Assembly: GCA_963971425.1 (NCBI GenBank) | Contig: OZ020514.1 | Coordinates: forward strand, 23,719,406-23,783,405 | Origin: Bryoerythrophyllum caledonicum | Lineage: Eukaryota; Streptophyta; Bryopsida; Pottiales; Pottiaceae | Direction: 5' to 3' | DNA length: 64,000 bases | In this document: piece by piece, positions 1-10,380 of the stretch | How the letters are laid out: each line of letters opens with the position of its first letter | How positions within the stretch are numbered: position 1 is the first letter of the stretch | Program-made: the position numbers and the translations under genes | The notes under the pieces: generated by a model | What the model was told of the DNA's origin: nothing | Seen by the model: only the letters and a program-made list of their open reading frames with translations | Database searches by the model: none

Positions 1-1131
1 TCTTTGGAGGAAAGTGGAGAAGCACGTTTGTGGGAGCGATGTCATTGTGAATGACATTTGCCTTGTGGACTTGGGCCATGGTGCACATCAAAGCCCAGGC
101 AAGTCTTGCTCTATTCTTCCGGAAGGCTAAGATTTGTATTGTATCCTCCGCCAAAATATATGGAGCTGAAAGGATTGAGTTGCTCGAAGCCGCCGGATTT
201 GCCTTTAAATCGACGGTTTTAAAATGGCCCAGCTACCACTATTCCACCACAATGTGTACGCCTCCATATTCTTTCATATTCACCGCCCAAAACTTTATAA
301 CTCCTGGGTGTGCAACATGACATATCATGGCCTCGTGAGATCGTTGTCTAAATTTCTCCTTCGGATGAGACGCAGTTGGCATTTTCCCCGGCAACTCCAT
401 GTACGCCGAAATGGCTCGCACACCTACGATGCGGACCTTCCAAACCTTTCCGTATCCACCAACGGCGTCATATCCGGAAAGTCCATAAACTCCGATATCT
501 TCTGGAAGAAATTGCATGCTGTGCAACATATGCTCCTCCATGGCTGACTTAATTGATGTTCATTCCAAGGCATATCTCTCGTACGAGAGCTTGAAAACGT
601 GCCGATGGTGGTCTTCACACCTTCGAGGAACTTGCGGAGTTCCAAGTCTCGTGGCTGATGCTGGCCCCCACGAGGTTTTTTCACGTCACAATCGAATACA
701 TGCGATGCATTACTCGTGCATTGAGTGATTACTCTCTCCATGAATGAGGCATAGTGATACATGCCATATGCATCCTTGAACGATTCAGAACTCTCTAGAG
801 CGCGCTCGAATTTTGATTGGAGGTCGGCCTGTAAGCACATGATTCCTGGCTCTCCCTTTCTCAAAATAAACTTGACGGAATCGCACCACGTCGGTTTCAC
901 ACCATCGACGGTAGTATTGTATCGCCACACCTCGAAGAAATGCGGTATTCTCCTTTGGTGGATAACCGGCATCCTTCTCGTGCGCAAACATTTTTTGCTT
1001 CGCCCTCTTCGACGGTGCCTTTGTGCATCGGAAGGATTGCGGCTCGACTCCGCAACGCTAGTAGGTGGAAGCTCAGATGCATCTGGAGCATCTAAACCAA
1101 CGTACGCAGGCGCTTTCCAGTATTACGATTA
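1..1131 (-). pseudogene. Protein-kinase-like pseudogene, runs off the left edge
   Basis: Reading leftward from an ATG near 1131, an N-terminal region of about 190 residues (roughly 1100-560) is unrecognised. It is followed in another frame (541-239) by a kinase-like N-lobe, with a glycine-rich loop (GGYGKVWKV) and a later HPGVIKFWAV stretch typical of the beta4 region. After two in-frame stops near 241-235 the C-lobe begins, with a catalytic-loop motif VIHNDIAPTNVLLHF near 40-10. This is a variant of HRDLKPxN in which the catalytic Asp and the Asn are kept. At least one frameshift (about 541-580) and the stops make it a pseudogene. The activation loop lies outside the window. A Ser/Thr or Tyr-like kinase fold is well supported, the N-terminal part is not. 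Its promoter appears to share the minisatellite with the gene at 2284. Confidence 0.6.
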
Positions 1132-1307
1132 GTGGCCATTGCAATAATCACAACCCTACACAAAACTATAATTTTATAAAAAAATCAAAACCTCCCCCGG
1201 ACCCAATGTGTCGTGGCCGCCCTCTTAGTTCCTAGCAAAGTACGAATAGTACTAGGACAAGGAGCCACTTGAGAGGAGCCTATGTGATTGATATTAGAAT
1301 TTGTTCC

Positions 1308-1315
1308 ATTTATAG
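1308..1315 (-). promoter_or_regulatory. TATA box of the kinase-like gene
   Basis: CTATAAAT on the minus strand, about 180 bp upstream of the ATG near 1131 and about 55 bp from the near end of the GC-rich minisatellite. The same minisatellite-TATA-gene arrangement is seen at four other genes in the window. Confidence 0.45.
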
Positions 1316-1370
1316 TGAAATGGAAAACCCTGGCCTCGCATGCGCGTCTGCATGCGCCTGACCAAGACGC

Positions 1371-1990
1371 CACGCGCCCGGCCCTCCAGCAAACGCGCTT
1401 GGCCCTCCAGCGTATGCGCCCGGCCGTCCAGCATACGCGCCCGGCCCTCCAGAGAACGCGCCCGGCCCTTCAGCATACGCGCCCGGCCCTCCAGTGTACG
1501 TGCCCGGCCCTCGAGCAAACGCGACCGGCCCTCCAGAGAACGCGCCCGGCCCTTCAGTGTACGCGCCCGGCCCTCCAGTGTACGCGCCCGGCCTCCAGTG
1601 TACGCGCCCGGCCCTCCAGCGAACGCGCCCGGCCCTCCAGCGTACGCGCTCGGCCCTCAAGCGTACGCGCCCGGCCCTCCAGGGTACGCGCCTGGCCCAT
1701 AACTGAATAGAGCATGTTGCCCACGAATAGAGCCTGTTCCCCCACGAATAGAGCCTGTTCCCGCACGGATAGAGCCCGTTCCCGCACGCGCCCAATCCGT
1801 TCCCGTTCGCACTTGGCCTGTTCCCGCACACGCCCGGCCACAATGTCCACGCGCCTGACCGTGGATCCTACGCACGAGGCCCCAAACCCTACGCCCGAGA
1901 CCCCAAAACGTACGCACGAGACCCCAACGTACGCACCCGGTCCCCATACGGCATGCGCGCGTTCCCCATGCGGCGTGCGCGCTCGGCCCA
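1371..1990. repeat. GC-rich 21-bp minisatellite (bidirectional promoter region)
   Basis: From 1371 to about 1701 there are roughly 15 units of 21 bp containing the core CGCGCCCGGCCCTCCAG, with drifted 4-bp junctions (CGTA, CATA, GAGA, CAAA). From about 1701 to 1845 the unit changes to one built on ACGAATAGAGCCTGTTCCC, and from about 1850 to 1950 to one with ACGCACGAGACCCCAAA, keeping the 21-bp period. Because the period is a multiple of three and lacks stops, long open frames exist on both strands (120-190 codons). I regard these as non-coding. The array lies between divergent TATA boxes at 1308-1315 (-) and 1995-2001 (+). Confidence 0.9.
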
Positions 1991-1994
1991 CTAG

Positions 1995-2001
1995 TATAAA
2001 T
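1995..2001 (+). promoter_or_regulatory. TATA box for the gene at 2284
   Basis: TATAAAT lies a few bases past the end of the minisatellite and about 280 bp upstream of the ATG at 2284. It is supported by the same layout at the paralogous genes at 5498 and 10381. Confidence 0.5.
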
Positions 2002-2283
2002 GGTCGCGCGCGCCCAGCCCATCTCACAAACTCCAATTGGAAATCATGGCCTTCAACTATCTTTTTAAGGTGGCTGATTGCATGATCTTCGATTGGGGCT
2101 CCAGATTTGCACACATCCATACGACGTATTGCATCACGGCATCGATCACCGTTCTATTTAATTAACATTGCTACCTTGGATTATTTTGAAATCCAAGGTG
2201 GTAATTTTTGTTAGTTTTTTTTTTCGATAGAGCTTAGCGTAGTTAACGAATATTTTGGTAGATTTTTTTCACAGTGTTCGGCT

Positions 2284-4713
2284 ATGGAGAGTGAGAGTGA
2301 GCCGGATGCCCAACAACAGCCACCAATGTCCACCGCACAGAGAAAGAGGGAGAAAGACAGAGATAGGGCGAGGCACGGGAAGCTCCTGAAGAAGCGGATG
2401 CACGTGTTCAACAATCCAGCGAAGATTGAATTCGTGGGTTGGCAAGATGAGCCATCGCCGTGGTCGTCTGTCACTTGCGAGGATTACATCGAGTGGTGCC
2501 ATTTGTCAAAGATATTTCCTCCACATCGCCATTTAATAAATCGTCGCGAAAACAAGGCGAATTTGAAGTATTGCATCAATGAGGCGTTTCGAGCTCGTGC
2601 CCTCCAAGTGCACCAATACTTATACGAGCTCGAATTCATGCCCCACAATGATTGTCCCCTCTATCTCGCTCGCATGGTATATGCGGAGGTCGTTCTCAAT
2701 AAGCGAGTGGATTGGACGGCTGTGCGGAAAACTCCCAAAATGCCGAAGGTGTGGATGCATGCCGATGTGCCTAGGGAGCAACATCCAGTGTTTCCTTTTA
2801 CGGCACTAGGGCCACAGAAAACAGATGGCCCAGAAGAAGTACCTCCTGTAGAGTCAGATTCATCACCGGATTCAGACTCAGATGGTCGTGTAGGTCGGCG
2901 TTCATCGACTTCTCTAGTGGCGTGTGCGTTATGGAAAAAGCGCCAACAAGTGAAGCTCCATCAAGCAGGACGTCTACTGGTTCAAGGAGGTGGCCAGGTA
3001 GATTTACCAATCGTGAATCTTGTTGGCGATGATGACCCACCGCGAGGCTTGAGGGGTGTTGGAGATGAAGAACCCATCCATGTTGTGGATGAAATGCCAA
3101 TGATGGATGTCGTAGTCACCACTTCCAACACCAGGCATGTAGCATCAGGGTCCGGAAGTACGACCGTCGATGCTCACCAGGAGTTATTGGACACTATCAG
3201 CTTGAAGGATGAGATGATTCAACGTCTCCAAGAAGAGATTGAAAACCTCAAGCTGCAATCCAGTGGAAAGGGTGATATTATCACCAAGCAAGCAACCGAA
3301 ATAGAAGAGTTGCGTCGAGAACGTGTTGCCAGCCAGGCTGATATTGGCGAAGTTGCTCGAGGTGTGGACCAGACAATGATCGCCAATGTTATTGGCAACA
3401 TTACTAGCAGCTTTCTAGAGACCCCGACAAGACCACTGCGTCACCGCTTCGCTAGTCGTCCGTTGGTATTTCTACCGCCGCCGACTGTAGCAGCGCAGCC
3501 ATTCGTAGATTCCATCAGCACCGAGGATTCTCTGTCATTTTCCCCAGCTAATCCAAGCACGGAACTAGTTCAGCTTCGTAGTGCAAACGACATCCTTCGA
3601 AAAAGGGATTAGATCGGTGGGCAAGCAGTACTATCAATAGAAGGTGGCATGCATCTTGAATGTTGACCGTGCGAGGCAAATGGCAATAGAATTCAAGAAG
3701 ATTGACAACGAATATCTGACGAATAATACGCGCCGTGACTTTGGACTCACATCTTGGGCTCACATCGATGAGTTGTTTCCAACTGAATTGCCTCTGTTGT
3801 CAGATGGTAAATCTATTGACTGGGCAAAGTTGCAGTGACCACGCACAGGCTATGTCTTCTCATGCCCTTCAACCAAGCGGAAACGTGGCACCACGCAAAT
3901 TATGGCCAACACCAGCAAGCTTCACGCAAAATGAAGATACTTGCCCGGTTTGTTTAAATCCTTTCGGGCCAGAAGGTGCATATGCTCTTGGCAAGTGTCG
4001 GTGTTTATACCATCCGATGTGTCTGCTATGTGGTATCTTGACATGTAGATTTGCGCAAAGTGTAGAGCACCATTTCATAAGCGCTTGTATGAAGTGTTTG
4101 GCCTCACCGCCTACATGCCACCTAGTTGGGAGTTGAACCCGGAGAATGCCCTGGGGGATGCCTATGCTCAAAAGTGGGAGAAGATTTGGTGTGGTATAGG
4201 CGTGCGCAGTGCCACCAACTACATAGGTCCAGTGTAAGCACGCAATTCGGTTGGGAAAATGACCACCAAGAAATTGTACAAGTGGCCAACAAGCTCATAT
4301 CGGGAACCACCGCGGACCATGTTGGTAAACGAAACTTCTTCTACCAAGTCATGGGCGGATATTGGGATGCTAGGCGGAAGGTATTTCAATTTGGGCGACG
4401 TCCAGATGGGAAATTGTGGAATCACGAGGGACGTGTGGTGTCAGAATTCGGAGAGGCCACTGATCTTGACCTTCGCAATGCGTTGCACTGGAAAGAATCG
4501 CAATGGAAGGAAACTTGGGAGAAGGAAGCTATTGATTTCCTTCTTGAGGAACATAGTCCGGCGACTATGAAGACTCTCAAAGCACTTCGGAACTCCGAAA
4601 TGTTACGTGCTCTGGTAAACGCGGATGGGCCTCACCGGAGGACGCGAGCGGCTCGTAAATTGCTGGATGATGGGGCCTCAGGAAGTGGTGAACCAAGTCG
4701 AGCTGATGCGTGA
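2284..4713 (+). pseudogene. Coiled-coil / RING-like zinc-finger protein, paralogue 1 (frameshifted)
   Basis: The first reading frame (2284-3612, 442 aa) starts at an ATG after a TATA box. Residues about 35-165 form a domain shared with the genes at 5498 and 10381 (pattern SPW..V.CEDYIEWCHLSK, NLKYCINEAF, LARMVYAEVVL, VDWT). Residues about 165-290 are acidic/Ser-rich, and about 295-365 are predicted coiled coil. After a stop and frame changes the reading continues at 3644-3838. It then gives a cysteine cluster (CPVCLNPF, then CRCLYHPMCLLC, then CAKC, about 3940-4070) that looks like a RING-type zinc finger, followed by APFHKRLYEVFGL. The C-terminal part is open from about 4215 to 4713. At least three frame breaks (about 3612, 4050, 4215) mean it is decayed, although some could be unrecognised introns. 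Function unknown. The RING resemblance suggests, but does not prove, a ubiquitin-ligase-like role. Confidence 0.6.
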
Positions 4714-4919
4714 TGAAGTGGAGTACATGCAAATAGAATGCAAGATGAAAGCGTAGCATTTGTAACCATTTAGTATGTTGCGAAATTTGCATGTGCAATA
4801 TAAATATAAGGACATCTTTAAAGCATTGACCGAATTCTTGCATCTCCTTTGAAATATTGAAATTAGTTTGAAACATTTAAGATAATTCAATTTGCAAGAT
4901 AGGGACTTTCCATGGTCCC
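4714..4919. other. Short AT-rich spacer
   Basis: 3' flank of the gene ending at 4713. No coding signal or recognisable element. It ends where the next minisatellite begins. Confidence 0.6.
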
Positions 4920-5250
4920 TGTTCGCACGCACCCGACCCACAGCGCACGCGCCCGGCCACTGTTCGCGCGCGCCCGGCCTCACAGCGCACGCGCCCGGTC
5001 CCCATTCGCGCGTGCAGTGTCACTATTCGTGCGCGCCCGGCCTCAAAAGGCTCGCGCCGGCCCCTATTTGCGCGCGCCCGGCCTCACAGCGCACGCGCCG
5101 GACCCTAAAGCGCACGCGCCCGGCCCCATTCGCACGCGCCGGACCCTTGAAGCGCACGCGCCCGGCCCCATTCGCACGCGCCCGTTCCCATTCGCACGCG
5201 CCCGACCCTGAAGCGCACGCGCCCGGCCCCATTTGCACGCGCTTGGCCAT
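4920..5250. repeat. GC-rich minisatellite 2
   Basis: About 15 imperfect units of 19-23 bp containing GCGCACGCGCCCGGCC and CCCATTCGCACGCGCC. It has the same CGCGCCCGGCC core as the array at 1371-1990 but different linkers. It precedes the TATA box at 5341 and the gene at 5498. Confidence 0.85.
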
Positions 5251-5340
5251 TCTGTTCTTCCTCCCCGAGACCATGATTGGTACGCGCGAGACGGTCCCAT
5301 CATGTACCCGCGCGGCCTATGGGGGGCATGCGCGCCTCGC

Positions 5341-5347
5341 TATAAGT
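5341..5347 (+). promoter_or_regulatory. TATA box and conserved 5' leader of the gene at 5498
   Basis: TATAAGT at 5341. The leader segment 5370-5409 (CCACTTCC, GGCGCTTTGGCCTGCAACTG, then a CCACGTGG G-box) is nearly identical to 10250-10289 upstream of the third paralogue. Both leaders also contain the inverted repeat GGTGTC-TATT-GACACC (5445-5460 and 10325-10340). Confidence 0.55.
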
Positions 5348-5497
5348 TTGGGAATCATGGCACGATGGGCCCACTTCCCAGGCGCTTTGGCCTGCAACTG
5401 CCACGTGGCACCTGCTTGCTAAGCACTATTGGGAAGTGGGTCCCGGTGTCTATTGACACCCTTTTACTCCCGGTGCCTCTTCACGCTAGTTTCAAGC

Positions 5498-6451
5498 ATG
5501 GACTCAAGTGGGCCTTCTGAGATTCGGGCTTCCGAGAAGAAAATGAAGAAACGAGAGCGTGATGCGGGACGAGTACGCAACCACAAGCAGAAGAAACGCA
5601 TTCACATATTCATCGATGGTGAGCTGAAGGCATTTCGAGGCTGGGGAGATGTACCAAACCCGTGGACATTTACACAGTGTGCAAAGTACATTGCCTGGTG
5701 TCATTTGGGACGAATGTGGCCGCATTCGCGGTATTCGCAACTTCGGAAATACGACAAGGGTAATTTAAATTACTGCACCAATGAAGTATTCAAAGAACGG
5801 TGCATCCAAGCGTACCAGCACATCTACAACACGGCAAAGGTTCACCGGAACGAGGTGAATCTATCCATTTTACGTATGGTGTATGCTGAGATTATACTCG
5901 GAGTAGTAGTCGATTGGAGGACGATGGAAATACAACCAAACTCCAAGATGACACCAATATCCACGGCGTCACTACCAATAGAGCGCAAGTTTCCGGGCGA
6001 AGCTCTAGGAAAAAAGGCGAAGGAAGTTGAAGTTCCAAACGAGGAAGTCGTGTGGTCAGACACTTCCAGTGACGACTCGGACACTGGATGCGACCCATCT
6101 ATTCGCAAGGAGATTGAGGGCTTTATTAAACGCCATTGGCTAGATTCTGCCCTCCAAGAAACACCGACAATTGGAGAAGATTCCGGCAAGGTAGAAGATC
6201 AAACTGAGATGGACGCGGTTGCATATGAGAACATCAATGAAAACCTAGAGTCTTCTAATGATGTTCCAATTGGACGAGAGGCTCATCTTCAACTTCTTGC
6301 TAAATATGAGCAGAGTTTACAGGAAAACAAGAATCTGGTAGGAGAAGCCAACCGCAACAAAGAAGAACTTCAAAAATTACGCGCTATACTCCAAGAAAAG
6401 GACATTCAAATCCAGGATTACGCGAAGTTGGTGTTTACTTTAAAGTCGTAG
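5498..6451 (+). CDS. Coiled-coil family protein, paralogue 2 (longest intact copy)
   Basis: About 317 aa from the ATG at 5498. The frame is open upstream to 5429, but 5498 matches the start of the paralogue at 10381 (MDSSG versus MDSGQ). A basic N-terminus (residues 10-35, many Lys/Arg) is followed by the family domain (about 30-150). Motifs there are NPWTFTQCAKYIAWCHLG, NLNYCTNEVFKERCIQAYQH, LRMVYAEIILGV and VDWRTMEI. Then come an acidic Ser/Asp segment and a C-terminal coiled coil (about 260-317). Unlike paralogue 1 it has no zinc-finger region and ends at a TAG at 6449. Function unknown. The basic stretch and coiled coil would suit a nucleic-acid-binding oligomer. Multi-copy and promoter-associated, so probably an element-borne gene. 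Confidence 0.65.
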   Translation: MDSSGPSEIRASEKKMKKRERDAGRVRNHKQKKRIHIFIDGELKAFRGWGDVPNPWTFTQCAKYIAWCHLGRMWPHSRYSQLRKYDKGNLNYCTNEVFKERCIQAYQHIYNTAKVHRNEVNLSILRMVYAEIILGVVVDWRTMEIQPNSKMTPISTASLPIERKFPGEALGKKAKEVEVPNEEVVWSDTSSDDSDTGCDPSIRKEIEGFIKRHWLDSALQETPTIGEDSGKVEDQTEMDAVAYENINENLESSNDVPIGREAHLQLLAKYEQSLQENKNLVGEANRNKEELQKLRAILQEKDIQIQDYAKLVFTLKS

Positions 6452-6864
6452 AATTTGATAGCAATGGAAGTAGTGCCATGAATGATAAACGGGCAATTTT
6501 GTAACATTTTGAAATCATAGACCTTGTGAATTTTGTAAATTGCACTTCATTTGTAAATGGCTTTAGTTCAAAACAATATTGTTTATCTCTGACGTTAATC
6601 AAGTTTGTATGGTTCAACATGTTTTATAATTTGGCTAGATGTAATAAAGTGAATGTTCTATACAATCTTGTATACGTTTAAATTATATATTTGATGAATG
6701 TGTTATGATCTTCCATAACTGTACAACTTCATGCACCCTAGTCAATAAATTAAATTCACTTTTGTCTAATATTTGATAATCAACTACAATAGTCTATAGT
6801 ATCATTGAGAATTTTTTTGTAGTGGAATTTATATCATGTGTTGAAGAATAAAACTTAAATTTTT
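6452..6864. repeat. 3' flank of paralogue 2, duplicated
   Basis: This segment recurs almost exactly at 7500-7789 plus 9482-9606, with the solo LTR between the two halves. It marks a tandem duplication with a 1,046-bp offset (6019 corresponds to 7065). Confidence 0.85.
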
Positions 6865-7064
6865 NNNNNNNNNNNNNNNNNNNNNNNNNNNNNNNNNNNN
6901 NNNNNNNNNNNNNNNNNNNNNNNNNNNNNNNNNNNNNNNNNNNNNNNNNNNNNNNNNNNNNNNNNNNNNNNNNNNNNNNNNNNNNNNNNNNNNNNNNNNN
7001 NNNNNNNNNNNNNNNNNNNNNNNNNNNNNNNNNNNNNNNNNNNNNNNNNNNNNNNNNNNNNNNN
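6865..7064. other. Assembly gap of 200 N
   Basis: Exactly 200 N. It falls inside the tandem duplication, where the 5' half of the second gene copy and presumably its GC-rich minisatellite should lie. The true size is therefore unknown. Confidence 0.98.
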
Positions 7065-7499
7065 GAAGGAAGTTGAAGTTCCAAACGAGGAAGTCGTGTG
7101 GTCAGACACTTCCAGTGACGACTCGGACACTGGATGTGACCCATCTATTCCCAAGGAGATTGAGGGCTTTATTAAATGCCATTGGCTAGATTCTGCCCTC
7201 CAAGAAACACCGACAATTGGAGAAGATTCCGGCAAGGAAGAAGATCAAACTGAGATGGACGCGGTTGCATATGAGAACATCAATGAAAACCAAGAGTCTT
7301 CTGATGATGTTCCAATTGGACGAGAGGCTCATCTTCAACTTCTTGCTAAATATGAGTAGAGTTTACAGGAAAACAAGAATCTGGTAGAAGAAGCCAACCG
7401 CAACAAAGAAGAACTTAAAAAAATTACGCGCTATACTCCAAGAAAAGGACATTCAAATCCAGGAATACGCGAAGTTGGTGTTTACTTCAAAGTCGTAGA
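7065..7499 (+). pseudogene. Duplicate of paralogue 2, truncated by a nonsense codon
   Basis: About 97% identical to 6019-6453 by eye. A CAG codon in the parent is TAG at 7357-7359, and an added A in the run near 7420 shifts the frame. The 5' part is hidden in the gap. This is recent duplication followed by decay. Confidence 0.85.
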
Positions 7500-7784
7500 A
7501 TTTGATAGCAATGGAAGTAGTGCCATGAATGATAAACGGGCAATTTTGTAACATTTTGAAATCATAGACCTTGTGAATTTTGTAAATTGCACTTCATTTG
7601 TAAATGGCTTTAGTTCGAAACAATATTGTTTATCTCTGACGTTAATCAAGTTTGTATGGTTCAGCATGTTTTATAATTTGGCTGGATGTAATAAAGTGAA
7701 TGTTTTATACAGTCTTGTATACGTTTAAATTACATATTTGATGAATGTGTTATGATCTTCCATGATTGTACAACTTCATGCACC

Positions 7785-9486
7785 CTAGTTGTTACGCGGA
7801 AATTTACCACTTCAAGAAAACACCCAAGCTTACACACTTACACACAAATGTCATTAGGATTCGCTCTAGGGGATGATCATACGCCTAGTTTTAAGTAATA
7901 TGACTCTAAATATTTGGTTAAGTTGTCTTTTAATTGAACATTTAAGGTTTAAATGTCATTTTTAAGGGAAGTAGGGTTGTTAGCATCACTCTTATGGGGT
8001 ATATAAAGTTAAAACCCAAGGATCTCTCGTGCCTAATGAAGGTACATTAGTCCTTTTAAGATTGTGCTTGTGTCCCAACTCCTAGACCTATGCCACGCTG
8101 GGCTAATGGAAGATTCCATTTAACTCAATGGATTGGTTCCTTAATTAAGTTCTTTTATAAACCAATTATTACCTCATGCAATAAACGCTCCTCTTTACAC
8201 GTCCGTCTACTCGGCCCGTGCGGATACGTTCTTAAAACAAGTGTTAGTTTCACAAAACACACACAAGTTACGAGTAATCTTAAGACAGGCACTTCCCGCG
8301 CTCTATTCTTAAGAACTACCCTCTTATTTCTTAAGGTCTTAAGACGACATTTACACTCATGCTCGTCTTCCTTAAGATTTAACACTCAGCTGTAAGAAAA
8401 CTGACTACCACTGGATTGTCCTATCTCTATAGACTCTAAATACTTAAGGACGCTCCTTAAAGGTATCAATTCCTTAAGAAATCCTCTCTTGAAGATTCAC
8501 ACTTTGTCTTAAGAATACTGATTGTATCTGCGTCCGCTTAAGGAATGCTTAAAGACTTAAGATCTACATCACTTAAAACGTCCAATTCCTTAAGACCGTA
8601 GCAATACATGCTAAACTCACGCTTTTTATAAAGTTTTATCTAATCCGTGCATTTTAGACTAAATCAACACTTCCTGTCTTAAGACTCCAACTTATTATTT
8701 CTCGTCCAACGGTTAAATAACATTCTAATTCTCATGATCACCCTCCATCATTTCCATGCATACCTCTAATTACTATCACATCAACTTAAAGGTATTTATG
8801 CATGGTTCATTCAATCACATTGTACAATTCAATGATACATTAATTCCACATATTTAGTTATGCTTTAATTATAAAGTACAATATGTCACATAATCAGTTA
8901 ACAATGATAGAGTATTGCTCTAATCTATTATATGAAGTTCAAATGTATTGCATTTATGCATAGTACTTGACTCACAATCAAGACTTATTATAATGCAATC
9001 ACACATAATTATAATCACAATTCAACACAACACAAGTAAATTAACAATACTTGGTTAATAAAAAAGAGTCTTACAACCATAAGATCTCTCATACTAGCTT
9101 CCATTCACAAGCTAGGGCTCACTCCGTCTTCACTCGAGGTAATTGGCCAAGAATGCTAAAAATTCAAGCTAGTCATTCTACTCAACATCCAAGAGGTACA
9201 ACTCTTGGAAAGAGGTTTTGCCTATAATTAACCATTGAGATTAATTCCACTAAATCCTCACATCTATTCATATCTAGATATGAAAGGGCACACCCTTCCC
9301 AAAGGGTGCAAGTTCAACCCTTTTCCCATTATTTCTTTATTCTTGGATATGAATAGGTATTTTCCAATTAATTAACTACTTAGTGTAAGCTTAATCATTA
9401 TTTTTTAATTCTTCATATATCTACAACCTTTTTTACACTTAATTTTTGGAAAAAATCTATTTTTGTCATTTTGGCTCTACACTAGT
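7785..9486. mobile_element. Solo LTR of an LTR retrotransposon with 5-bp target duplication
   Basis: The insert 7790-9481 (1,692 bp) begins TGTTACGCGG and ends GGCTCTACA, the canonical TG...CA ends. It is flanked by direct repeats CTAGT at 7785-7789 and 9482-9486. The empty site is visible in the sister copy at 6732-6760, where the flanks are continuous around a single CTAGT. No internal region or second LTR is present, so this is a solo LTR. It contains a dense CTTAAG cluster (8279-8683). Confidence 0.9.
8279..8683. repeat. Cluster of 12 CTTAAG palindromes inside the LTR
   Basis: CTTAAG occurs at 8279, 8308, 8330, 8338, 8371, 8443, 8473, 8508, 8537, 8556, 8589 and 8678. Chance would give about 0.1 in 405 bp. 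Several near-misses (CTTAAA, TTTAAG) surround them. Confidence 0.9.
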
Positions 9487-10060
9487 CAATAAATTAAATT
9501 CACTTTTGTCTAATATTTGATAACCGACTACAATAGTCTGTAGTATCATCGAGAATTTTTTTGTAGTTGAATTTATATCATGTGTTGAAGAATAAAACTT
9601 AAATTTTTGTCTCAAACATGTCAATCATAAGACTAAACAATAAAAATCATGTTACTTTCTTGCATAATAAATGATTTGGGAGGTAACAAAATCCCCAATA
9701 TTAATGCAACATTATTATTCTTGGTTGAATTATATGTAACTAATTGTAACGGCCTTCCAAATGATAAGAGATGGCATTCTACCATACAAATTATCCATAT
9801 TATATCTTAATATGAGTATAAGTTTGCGGAACAAATCATTGAGCATGCTAATTGAAGGTACTAACTCTCCCCAAAAAATCATTAAGTAAGCATAAGTATT
9901 GTGTGCCTAAGTAAGTATCAGTATTGTATAAGTAAGTATAAGTATTAAGTATTGTATGTGAAAGTATAAGTATTGTATAAGTAAGTATAAATTCAAGGCA
10001 CTAGGTTATAAGTAAGTAGAAGTATTGTATGTCAAGTTTAAGGCACAAGTTCAAGGCACA
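9487..10060. repeat. Duplicated AT-rich tail and AAGTAT-type microsatellite
   Basis: 9487-9606 completes the duplicated tail. From about 9885 to 10040 the sequence is a loose repeat of TAAGTATAAGTATTG units. No gene seen. Confidence 0.75.
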
Positions 10061-10069
10061 CCCCTCTCG

Positions 10070-10200
10070 CGCGCAGCCCTCCAGCATATGCGCGCAACCC
10101 TCCAACGTACACGCCCGGCCCTCCAGCGTACGCGCCCGGCCCCTCCAGCGTATGCGCGCAGCCCTCGTGCGTTACGTACGCCTCTTGGTCGTATGCGCCC
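10070..10200. repeat. GC-rich minisatellite 3
   Basis: About six units of the ACGCGCCCGGCCCTCCAG type, some degraded to GCGCGCAGCCCTCCAG. It lies directly upstream of the TATA box at 10221. Confidence 0.85.
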
Positions 10201-10220
10201 GCCATAGGTCACTAATTTAC

Positions 10221-10227
10221 TATAAAT
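10221..10227 (+). promoter_or_regulatory. TATA box of the paralogue at 10381
   Basis: TATAAAT about 20 bp beyond the minisatellite. It is followed by the leader conserved with 5370-5460, including the CCACGTGG G-box and the GGTGTC-TATT-GACACC inverted repeat. Confidence 0.55.
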
Positions 10228-10380
10228 ATGAGATTTCAAAGTTACGGACCCCACTTCCTAGGCGCTTTGGCCTGCAACTGCCACGTGGCGGCTGCTTTGC
10301 TTGGCACTTTTGGGAAGTTTTTACGGTGTCTATTGACACCTTAGTATTTTGCCACCTTCGTATTCCTCCACCTCGTCACC

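Noticed and set aside
1288..2120. Long open frames (120-190 codons) on both strands through the GC-rich repeats, also at 4892-5422 and 11533-11718
   Set aside because: They follow from a stop-free 21-bp unit, exist in several frames and both strands at once, and give only heptad-like low-complexity peptides.
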